Shown one piece after another: positions 55,430-64,000 of a DNA stretch of 64,000 nt. The stretch lies in contig NC_092804.1 of NCBI RefSeq assembly GCF_040954645.1, positions 41,693,753 to 41,757,752 on the forward strand, written 5' to 3'. The first letter of the stretch is position 1. Each line of letters opens with the position of its first letter. The DNA comes from Diabrotica undecimpunctata (lineage: Eukaryota; Arthropoda; Insecta; Coleoptera; Chrysomelidae). Under the pieces are notes generated by a model, which made no database searches, was not told the origin of the DNA, and saw only the letters and a list, made by a program, of their open reading frames with translations. The translations under genes were made by a program, and so were the position numbers.

Positions 55430-55875
55430 ATCGTTTGCCTGGCCGGTTTAGTGTCACAAACAGAGTACTTTTTTGCTTATTTCCCTGGTCTAATCCTGAA
55501 ACAGTCCTTTTTACCAAGTGCGGCAAAGTTATATCCATCCGGAGATTTTATTTTTTAACAGGACGGAGCCTCATGCCGTGCGGCTAAATCGACCAAAAAA
55601 TAGATGTGAGAACATAACACTAGAGTTTTTTCACATCCTTCTTGCAGCCCGGATCTTAATCCAACGGAGATATTTTGGCACAAAATGAAAAGACGCCCAA
55701 GGAATAACCCTCAGCGTACTTTGCCACAACTATGTGCTAAATTGTAAGATATATGGGATGAATTCACCCCTGAATTCTATGAAGGCCTAGTTGATACAAT
55801 GCCTAATCGAGTTCATGCTGTTATTCAAACTAACGGAGATGTTACGCCTTTGTTATTAACCTCTTGTTCCAATAT
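55430..55875 (+). pseudogene. Tc1-like transposase remnant
   Basis: The plus strand reads FNRTEPHAV-type text (QDGA motif, second catalytic Asp, near 55560), ARILIQRR in one frame and SCSPDLNPTEIFWHKMKRRPRNNPQRTLPQLC in another (third catalytic residue Glu in SPDLNPTE, 55640-55730). Then come FYEGLVDTMPNRVHAVIQTNGDVTPLL (55780-55860) and a stop inside the inner right repeat. The N-terminal DNA-binding part and the first Asp are not recognisable. It is DD34E-like by its second and third motifs. Confidence 0.7.
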
Positions 55876-55951
55876 TTAGTTGTCATTATTTTTCGATTAT
55901 CAAACAATTAGTTAAATAGTTAGTAATCAACATAAAATAACTTTTATTCGC

Positions 55952-57868
55952 TGAGCATTTACAAAATGGAATTCCACAAGGTTCCACTCTAAGCCCTACA
56001 CTTTTCTTATTAGCTATTAATAATATTGCACAAGAAATAGAGTTACCATTAAAAGCAAATTTGTATGCTGACGATCTAATAGTTTACACTAGAAGTTGTA
56101 ATATCTTTCTCGACAAAAATCCTTCAGGCATTTCTTCACAAACTGGAAATATGGTCCCACAAAAGTGGTTTTACCTTTTCAAGTGAAAAGACCTATTTTA
56201 TTATCTTTAGTAAAAATAAAACCAATAGCAAACCTACCCTAATTCTAAATGATATTAACATAAAACAATTAGATTCAACAGACTTTCTAAGATTGAGATT
56301 CGACAGTCATTTGAAATGGACAGACCATATTAAAAAATTAGCCTTATCCTGTCAGCCAAAAATAAACCTCCTTAAAATACTTTCTAACAGAAATTGGGGT
56401 GCTGATACAGCTACTCTGCTATATTTATATAAATCACTCATCCGTAGTAAATTAGATTACGGTGCAATGTGCTATTCTACTGCTAGTAAAAAAATTCTTA
56501 AAGTCTTAGACGTTATCCAAAGTGCATCTTTGAGACTTGTGCTGGGTACCTTCCGTACTAGTCCGGTGGCAAGTCTTCAAGCTGCACTAAATGAACCACC
56601 TTTGTTTATAAGAAGACAATATACCACACTAAGATATGCTGCTAAACTATATAGCAATATTAACAACCCTAACTACCTACCCCTACATACAAATAACACC
56701 ACTCACAAAAGTAACAGACAATCAAGATATTTAACCTTTAAAGAACTTGTAATGAATTGTGGATATAATACCAATTTGTTGACATACTCGCTATCTACAT
56801 ACCCAACTGAACCCACCTGGACAATTAATACTCCTACTATTAATACATCTCTAGTAGCTTACCCAAAGAATACCACAAATCTTACCCTCGTTCGTACATT
56901 ATATAAAGAAATTCTATCAAAATATGACAATTATGTTAAGATTTTCACCGACGGATCAAAAACCAAAAATGGCTGTGACGCAGACTTTTTAACAGATGAT
57001 ATCGAATATGCTATACGAATACCTACTTTTTGCAGCGTATTTACTGGTGAAGCTATTGCAATTTTAAAAGCACTTGAATTTTGTCAAAAATATACAGATA
57101 CTAATCTTCTGTTTATCTCAGATTCATTATCTGTACTCCAAAGCATCAAACAAGTCTATCTAACACATAAAATCATCCAAAACATAAAAACTATGCTTCA
57201 TTACTTACAAAACAAAAATGTAAACATTCACTTCCTCTGGATACCATCACATATAGGTATTTCAGGTAATGAAAAGGTTGACGCCTTAGCGATTAAAGCA
57301 ACCTCAAATGAAAGCATCGATATTATCAAACAAATTCCAGTCACAGATATCTACCTTAATATCAAACAATACTGTACAGAAGTTTGGCAGCGATGCTGGG
57401 ATTCAAATAACTCAAATTTTAAAGTAATTAAACCCTCTATCGGTGTCCGGCTCCAACTTCCAGAAAAAAGAAGAGAACAGGTGGTTATAAATCGCCTAAG
57501 AATTGGTCATACAACATTAACCCATCAACACTTATTAACGAAGCAGCTACCACCAGAATGCTCATACTGTAGATGCCAAAAAACAGTCCAACACATACTT
57601 ACAGACTGTTCACTTTACTCATATGAACGAAGCACCAACAACATTTCTGAAGAACCAGGTCAACGTAAAAATATATTAAACTGTAACTTAACCAATACGA
57701 TCAAATATCTTAAGGACATTAACCTATTTCATAAAATGTAATTTTTCTTTTAGTTGATAAATTTTTATGTTACTTAACCTTATAATATGTACACTACCAT
57801 ATATATATATTGTAATAAACTTCCGCTAATAATGAAAATAAAAATAAAAAAAAAATAAATAAAAAAAA
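55952..57868 (+). mobile_element. 5'-truncated I/LOA-like LINE, 13-bp target duplication
   Basis: It begins inside the RT (NGIPQGSTLSPTLFLLAINN, then ANLYADDLIVYTRS, 55965-56095) and ends in an A-rich tail (57832-57870). AACTTTTATTCGC flanks it at 55939-55951 and 57869-57881. It belongs to the same broad LINE type as 41762-54342 and 7740-9835 but is a separate copy of different sequence. Confidence 0.88.
56293..57741 (+). CDS. LINE ORF2 C-terminal half with RNase H (482 residues)
   Basis: Intact frame. It opens with RT thumb text (HLKWTDHIKKLALSCQ, LYKSLIRSKLDYGAMCYSTASKK). The RNase H domain follows with KIFTDGSKTKNG (Asp), SVFTGEAIAILKALE (Glu), LFISDSLSVLQSI (Asp) and FLWIPSHIGISGNEKVDALAIKA (His/Asp) at about residues 215-335. 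The C terminus has RLRIGHTTLTH and CSYCRCQKTVQHILTDC (zinc motif). One frameshift near 56130-56280 separates it from the YADD block. The true start codon was far upstream and is lost by 5' truncation. Confidence 0.88.
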   Translation: MRFDSHLKWTDHIKKLALSCQPKINLLKILSNRNWGADTATLLYLYKSLIRSKLDYGAMCYSTASKKILKVLDVIQSASLRLVLGTFRTSPVASLQAALNEPPLFIRRQYTTLRYAAKLYSNINNPNYLPLHTNNTTHKSNRQSRYLTFKELVMNCGYNTNLLTYSLSTYPTEPTWTINTPTINTSLVAYPKNTTNLTLVRTLYKEILSKYDNYVKIFTDGSKTKNGCDADFLTDDIEYAIRIPTFCSVFTGEAIAILKALEFCQKYTDTNLLFISDSLSVLQSIKQVYLTHKIIQNIKTMLHYLQNKNVNIHFLWIPSHIGISGNEKVDALAIKATSNESIDIIKQIPVTDIYLNIKQYCTEVWQRCWDSNNSNFKVIKPSIGVRLQLPEKRREQVVINRLRIGHTTLTHQHLLTKQLPPECSYCRCQKTVQHILTDCSLYSYERSTNNISEEPGQRKNILNCNLTNTIKYLKDINLFHKM

Positions 57869-57914
57869 AACTTTTATTCGCAAAATTACTGCTTGTTCCA
57901 ACATATAGTTGTTA

Positions 57915-59576
57915 GTTCGTATTTTAAAACAGGAAGTGTCTCAAAAATTTAAACAGATGATTCAATACTGTTATTAATCGGATGACATTTATGACTTTTA
58001 AATTTTGGCAATCGATGCGAATTGAATCTTTTATTGACAAATATTCTTTTAATGTTTTACTTCCCATTTAAATGTCTGTATTTTGTTGGTTATTTTTCAT
58101 GAAGTTGTTAATTTAAACCAGCTTAGAATAAATATATGATAACTAGAAACGAATTGATCGAGAATTGATCGAGGGTAGTGAATCGATGTGGCGCGATTTC
58201 CGTGACGATACCACGTTATGGCGCTAGTTACGTGATGGTTGCCTCAGCATTTTACTACAGAGAAAAAGTAATACGACGTCAGTATAGAGACTTCGCTTTT
58301 GTATGATGCTCAAAAAATATCTACGAATAATCGCTCAATAAAGTTCAAAAAGATCTGGTGGAAGATGGTCAGACGAGATATTAATGTAAAATGAATTAAG
58401 ATTGTTATGATCCAAGACACAAATTTAGGAAAGCCGATCCCGCGTAGGGATGATTTAAGTTTTTAACTTTAAATGGTTAATATCAATTTAGCTCCGTTTC
58501 ATAGTCCCTTAAGTCTTTTTATGTTTAATATTTTTTATTATATTCGATGTTGATGGTAGTGGATATAAATTAAGTACGACGGTCACGTTTAACGAAGAGC
58601 TATTTAACTTGAGAGTTAAATAATGGCCAAGCAAATTGAGGACAGTTAAATTAGGCGATTATGATATCTAGCCCAAGCTGTAGAGGAAAATACATTAATT
58701 AGTGAATTTTTGAAACCAGCACAGCGTGATGAATGGCAATTCCTGGAGTAACCTCAAAGTGCGTGCAACTCCAAATCGTTAATTATAATTTTTTTAAAGC
58801 ACTTTTAAGATTCAAAAATGGGTGTTTTATGATTATTTTTATTGTATCAAATCAATAAACTTTAGGTTAAAATGAGCACAATATTATGACAGGTAATAAA
58901 AAAAGCTTTAATTTGAGCTGTTATAAATTAAATTTGTTAACGATTGTTAACTTTTGTAATTTTTAATAATAAAAGGCATTATACTGTAGCTCTTGTAATT
59001 GCAAATCGAATAAGACTTCGTTCGGTCAATACTTTTTCGAGATACTTTCATTTGTTTATAAAAATTCTTAAATTTTTATTAATTTAACAGGACCAGAACT
59101 TAAAAAAAAAATAGATCGAGATCTAATTCTAAACGGATTCTCGTCTTTGTCGATTATATTTTTATGTAAGAATAAAAATATTTGCTCAAAAAAATGGGCG
59201 ACATTTGCGTTATAAATTAAGATATGGCGCTTCCTATAATATTACACACACGTTTAACTTATTAATTGTTTATAGCTAAAGTCATGACAACGATTTGTAA
59301 AAAAGGGGTTTAGTAGGCGATACTGTAGACTAAAGAGAAGCTTTATATTAATCAACAAAATTGCTGTTTTTGCTATTCTCTTTACAATTTTATAATATTT
59401 TCAATTAAATTTCTATTCAGCAGCAGTTTTTGCAGGTGTATCATTTATAACCTTTTTTCATGTTTAAACGCATTCGTTAGTTAGATCTTTTTTATGTTTC
59501 CTGTACAAAAAATTATGAAACAACAGTTTTGACATTTTGTATACCTAACGGCAACCTTCTCGTTACGTAGAGGAGC
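57915..59576. other. No gene recognised
   Basis: AT-rich. A segment at 58248-58302 resembles 29330-29384 (TCAGCATTTTAC...AGAGAAAAAGTAATAC), so a short dispersed repeat is present. No coding motif is seen. Confidence 0.45.
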
Positions 59577-59933
59577 TAGCCCAACAGTGAGAGAGCTCCT
59601 ACAGTGAGACACTGTTTCTCTCCTACTTATCACGCGACCGACTAGGTTTTCCATTGGTGAGCAGAAACCTTACATACCAACCAACAAGTAATCGCTGACA
59701 GGCGACAGGCCGACAGTATTGAACATGCGGCTGGCAGAGATGCACGCGCCCCGTTTAAATTAATTTAATTTCCACGTGCGTAAGTAAATATTTTCAAGTT
59801 TTGTCAGTTCGTGTTTTCGGAAGTAAAGAAAAATATTTTGGTGATCTGCATAGGTTAAAGTGTTTTTTATGTAGATTACAAGAGTGGGATCATTTTGTCT
59901 CTATAAATTTTATTGTATAAGTGAGGTTACAAA

Positions 59934-62022
59934 ATGGCTGCCGACTACACGTGCCCAACAGTGAGACACTCACTGTTGGGCAAATGTGACCAAATATTTT
60001 TTTTGCAGGCTAATTATGGATCCAAAGAAAGAAAAAATGGAAATTGCGCAGAGGAAACAATGAGAGAAGCAGTAAGTCTGGTCAGAGAAGGAAGATCTTT
60101 GAGAAAAGTAGCTGCTTTGAAAGATATACCATTTCAGACATTGGCTAGATATGTTGAGAAAGCCAGAGACGTTGACGACATTAGTCAAATACGGATGAGT
60201 CCCAACTACAGTATTAATAAAGTATTTACGCCCGCAGAAGAAGATTCCCTAGAAAACTATATCATAAGCTGCTCTCGCATGTTTTTTGGGTTGTCTGTTG
60301 ACGATTGTAGAAAACTTGCCTATGAAATGGCAATCAAAAATAAAAGTAAATTCCTGTCAAATGGCATGAAAGAAAAATAGCAGGGCTGAAATGGATGAGA
60401 GGTTTTCGCCAAAGACATGTTCGACTGTCGCTTCGCACCCCCGAAGGATGTAGTTTTTCCGTGCGACGTCATTTAATAGACATAATGTTTCAATTTTTCA
60501 CCAAAATTTGAAGAACATATATTCAAGAACTGATGTGTTTGCTGACGGAAGAAGAATCTATAATTTGGATGAGACTGCGACTACGACGGTTCAAAAATCA
60601 GCAAAAGTTGTTGCTGAGAAAGGAGTGAAGCAAGTTAGCAAGGTAACAAGTGGGGAGAGAGGTATATTGGTTACCACTTGTTGCATCGTTAGTCCCACGG
60701 GACAATACCTACCACCAGCAATGGTTTTTCCTAGGATGCATCTAAAGGAGCATATGCTACGAGGCTCCCCATCAGGAACGTTGGGGTTTGCTACTCCAAG
60801 TGGGTGTATGAATGCTGATCTTTTTTAAGAAATAATGAAGCATTTTATAAAATATTCTAACAGCTCTAAAGAAAATCCATTGCTTTTGATTTATGACAAT
60901 CATGAAAGTCATCTTAATATTCGTGTTCTTAATTTGGCCAAAGACAACGGAGTAATATTTCCTCCTCATTCCACAAATAAGATGCAACCACTAGATGTGG
61001 GGGTATTCAAAGCATTCTCAACATGTTATAATGCATCTGTAGATACCTGGATGATGCAACATCCAGGTAAGCCTTTCACCATATATGAGGTAGCTGAGTG
61101 CGTCGGCTTTGCTCATGAAAAAGCTCTCACAGCAATATTATAAATGCATTCAAAAAGTGTGGTATATATACATACGATGTCAATGTCTTCACAGATATAG
61201 ACTTTCTATTAAGCGCTGTTACCGTTCGCGATTTAAAAGTTGATGTAAGCCAAAAAAAGTCCATCGATCTACCAAGTACATCAACATCAACAAATAAAAT
61301 ATGCGTGAGTGATAATATTCAAGAAAATATATCGGATATAGAAAATGATGCCACCTTAGACACCAGTATTGAAAATTTCAATCAACAGAACGATAAAAAT
61401 GGCAAGACTATCACAGATGTTTTTAAAAACCTAGAAGAATTTAAGGGTTTTAAAAAAGCAGGAGAACGCAAAACTAAAAATAAGCGAAGAACAGGAAAAA
61501 TATTATAGCTATTGACACACCCTAAAAGATGCCATAGAAGAACGAAGCATTACGAAGAAAAGAAAAATTGATAAAATCGAAGTGAAAAAAGTAGAAAAGG
61601 TCAAGAAACAAATATTTGAAGATAGTTCTGAAAGCTCAGAGGAGGAACTTGAACTTGGTTCATCCTCAGGGGATGACTGCTACTATACAATCAATCCAGA
61701 TGGATTTGATGAGCTTCATAGAAAGTCCATAAAAAATGATTTTGTGCTCGTGGAATTTCCTGAAAAATTGGAGAAGAAGAAGGTGTATTATGTTGGAAAA
61801 GTCCTGAAAATAAATGAGTCAGAACAGTATGAAATTTTGTATCTTAAAAAACAAACGAAGGGCACCAGCAAATTTGTATTTTCCAATATTCCAGATGAAG
61901 CTATTGTTGCTTTAAAAGGTATTAAGCTTATCATGCCACTCACAATTCATTGTGGGCACACTAGCCGACAGATGGCTTCTTTTACGTTTGAGATAGATTT
62001 TGGATTAATGGACATTAGGTAG
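59934..62022 (+). pseudogene. pogo/jerky-type transposase, inactivated
   Basis: The N-terminal helix-turn-helix (Psq/CENP-B type) reads MREAVSLVREGRSLRKVAALKDIPFQTLARYVEKAR (60060-60165). A second part has FTPAEEDSLENYIISCSRMFFGLSVDDCRKLAYEMA, then a shift near 60357 and GLKWMRGFRQRHVRLSLRTPEG. After another shift near 60495 comes the DDE core: RRIYNLDET (first Asp, 60550), LPPAMVFPR, LLIYDNHESHLNI (second Asp, 60890) and NKMQPLDVGVFKAF (third Asp, 60985). A TAA at 60826 and a shift near 61140 add damage. The C-terminal tail (61305-62022) is Lys/Glu- and Ser/Glu-rich and ends with VLVEFPEKLEKKKVYYVGKVLKI. The real start may be the Met near 60016 or 60060. Confidence 0.82.
59952..59982. repeat. 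Perfect 14-bp palindrome built from the subterminal motif
   Basis: TGCCCAACAGTGAG, a 3-bp spacer ACA, then CTCACTGTTGGGCA. It contains the GCCCAACAGTGAG word of the element's left end and lies just upstream of the transposase coding sequence. Confidence 0.9.
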
Positions 62023-62325
62023 ATACATACCTAATATTTTTATGTTTACTCATTTTTTTATGTTCTGCATCTTTTTTTTTGTTTATTTTGGAAGTGTCTT
62101 TTGTGTTCAATAAATATGATTTATAAACTATGTTCGCAAAAATCAGTATCAAAATTATGTTATGAGAATGATATATTAATCTCAATAATAATATCCTCAA
62201 TAAACTTTTTCAAAACACAACAGCCTAAATAAGATTTTTTGACATGCTCGATTATATATTTTCATTTATTTTCCCTGCCTCACTGTTGGATTTAAAGTGT
62301 CTCACTGTAAGGCATATGTGGGCTA

Positions 62326-62590
62326 CAGTTAGACAAAGGCACCTATCTATATTCTTGCAAAAAAAATAATAAACTTCAAAGTTACAAATATTTCACTTGA
62401 AGAGTGATTAATATAAATGTCAACGCCTATGCTGGCGTTTAATTTTTTCATTTTGGATAGATAAAAACAAAATTACACTAAAATAAAAAAAACTGTCTCA
62501 CTGTTGAGATGGCTCAATTTTTATTAGGACAAATAAAAACTAGAGCACAAGTATTGAATAATGTGTCTTGTTTCATAATACTTTTGCTAC
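62326..62590. other. AT-rich flank with extra copies of the pogo motif
   Basis: CTCACTGTTGAGATGG at 62495-62510 repeats the subterminal motif outside the proposed right end. The true end might lie farther right or this may be a solo end of another copy. Confidence 0.4.
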
Positions 62591-63683
62591 AAATCTAACC
62601 TTAAAGACTCAGCATGTTTACAAAAACATCATCGTTGGCCTAATAACCGATATTGTTATAAATATAGTAAACACACAGGCAATTTAGTTCAGCATAATAT
62701 TAGTTCGTTAGTAAATCATAATAGTCCGTTTGTTCGAGATGTAATTATAGTTACTCGTAAGCTGTAACGTAATCATATGAATAAGTAATGTCATCGATAG
62801 GTTATTCCGTGTGTATTTAAGTAACCAATGAACGAGATACATCACAGTTTAATACATAACTTTAAACGACCATAGAATCCCATAAACATTCGCAACGAAC
62901 TATGGAAAGAAATAAATATTTTTATGGAATATATTGACAAATGAATTAAAGAAAATGGTGGACATATCGAACACTTACTTTGACAAAAAGTTATGTTATT
63001 TATTTTAATTATTTCTTAATTTGGTTTTTCGACAAAATGTTTTGATTATAACTTTAATTTAAACGTAAAATGTTTGATGTAAAATCCTATTATTCTGTTA
63101 TTTTTCAAATCCTATTATTAATTATCCTGCTGATATATTTATTTTATTTAATATTTCGTTAACTATTAACTTTAGTTAAAGGTATTTTAAACCAAAATTC
63201 AAAAGTATTAATGTTTTTGTCTATTTTTTCTTCGTTGCCTAAAGTAATTGCCTTAAATCAGAATTATGCAGCTGATTTGTAAAATGCGATTATCTCGAAA
63301 ACTGTTGAGTTTTGAAGTTATTAACAAATATACCTTTTTTTTGTTAAAATAATGTGTCTTTAATATTTTTTATCCCAAATATAGGTAACTTAAGGAACAA
63401 AAAAGTTAAGTGCAAATTTATACCACATATGTGCCGTATGTGGCGCCCTCTGCAGCTACATCAAACTGTGCATCAAATTATAATTTCTCATATTTAAAAA
63501 TTTTTATACATAAATGTTTACAAACATGAAAGTTGTAGCGAAAAATAAAATTTTATATTTGCACTTTAACACCCTGTATCTTTCTTAATATCAACATTTT
63601 ATTAAAGCAATTAGGCTTAAATCGTAATATTTTAAAGTGTAGAATCTACTGTTTCTTTTTGTACAATTACTTAAGGACCACCC
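62590..63683 (+). mobile_element. Second mariner-like element copy, 5'-incomplete
   Basis: Its right end, GGACCACCC at 63675-63683, and the preceding 430 bp match the right end of the element at 28261-30036. Transposase C-terminal text INIRNELWKEI...FMEYIDK and IKENGGHIEHLL lies at 62880-62990 with an internal deletion. Upstream, 62650-62860 matches, inverted, the extra segment inside the other copy (28930-29140). No left terminal repeat is visible. Confidence 0.7.
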
Positions 63684-63774
<91 letters not shown>

Positions 63775-63778
63775 AATT

Positions 63779-63836
<58 letters not shown>

Positions 63837-63838
63837 AA
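63684..63838. repeat. Long (TA)n microsatellite
   Basis: About 150 bp of TA repeat with two short interruptions begins directly at the end of the mariner-like element. Confidence 0.95.
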
Positions 63839-64000
63839 TTTAGTATTTCTTGGGTTTAGGTTCAATTTGATTTTGAAAAAATCAAAGTTTTAAAAACAGA
63901 ACAAAACAAAAAGAAGAGGGAGATATACGAATCAATAGAAATAAAAAGAAATACCAACGCAATAAATGACAAAAAAGATACACAAAACCTAAATAAAATA
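63839..64000. other. No gene recognised
   Basis: A-rich sequence without a motif. Confidence 0.5.

Larger units (their letters stand above)
54817..57912 (+). mobile_element. Tc1-like transposon with doubled (IR/DR-type) ends
   Basis: The outer ends ACAACTATATGTTGGAACAA match as inverted repeats for 41 bp with two differences and lie next to TA (54815-54816, 57913-57914). A second, related pair lies inside: GACAACTAAATATTGGAACA at 54992-55011 and its complement at 55865-55884. Two similar binding-site-like repeats at each end is the IR/DR arrangement known in some Tc1 elements. Transposase remnants lie between. A LINE (55952-57868) separates the inner and outer repeats on the right. Without it the element would be about 1.17 kb. 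Confidence 0.75.
59579..62323 (+). mobile_element. pogo-like DNA transposon, TA target
   Basis: TA at 59577-59578 and 62324-62325 flanks short ends GCCCA...TGGGC. Inside both ends the motif ACAGTGAGACACT occurs in inverted orientation (59601-59613 and 62296-62308), with further related words CAACAGTGAG. These look like subterminal transposase-binding repeats. A pogo-type transposase lies between. The short perfect terminus makes the exact borders less certain than the subterminal repeats. Confidence 0.65.

Overview
The window looks like repeat-dense nuclear DNA from an arthropod, most likely an insect. It is AT-rich, and every recognisable coding stretch belongs to a transposable element (TE). 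A leaf-beetle-like genome would fit the mix of families, but that is a guess; the sequence does not name the species. I found no convincing single-copy host gene, no rRNA, no functional tRNA gene and no CRISPR array. Most element genes are broken by stops and frameshifts. The main exception is a BEL/Pao LTR retrotransposon at 45.6-52.9 kb with one intact 1801-residue polyprotein.

Layout. 0-11 kb: Penelope-like (PLE) fragments, an RTE-like reverse transcriptase (RT), a 139-bp inverted pair carrying hammerhead-ribozyme-like cores, a decayed I/LOA-like LINE and an R1-like RT fragment. 12-15.3 kb: a decayed Ty1/copia element. 15.8-24.9 kb: nested LINE tails, a second hammerhead-bearing inverted pair (17.0-17.35 kb), a 3.5-kb element with ~720-bp inverted arms that hosts two later insertions, and a piggyBac fragment. 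25.9-30.1 kb: a deleted Harbinger element with TTA target duplication (TSD), and a mariner-like element set in TA microsatellites. 30.9-31.8 kb: a decayed copy of a repetitive protein family of unknown function. 32-35.3 kb: a LINE RT split by a 2.1-kb inverted-repeat element. 37-38 kb: a LINE tail split by a tRNA-derived SINE. 38.3-40.7 kb: a full-length but dead piggyBac with TTAA ends. 41.8-54.5 kb: an I/LOA-like LINE split by the BEL element. 54.8-57.9 kb: a Tc1-like element with doubled (IR/DR-type) ends, split by a second I/LOA-like LINE. 59.6-62.3 kb: a pogo-like element. 62.6-63.8 kb: a second copy of the mariner-like element beside a long TA repeat.

How it fits together. The window is a record of nested insertion. 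Exact target duplications order several events: BEL into LINE (5 bp), LINE into a Tc1-like end (13 bp), SINE into a LINE tail (15 bp), LINE into a long inverted arm (13 bp), a PLE repeat pair into the spacer of that element (16 bp), and LINE tail into LINE tail (10 bp). The two BEL LTRs differ at one of 636 positions by my reading, so that insertion is the youngest event that can be dated here. All family names rest on motifs read by eye; no search was run.
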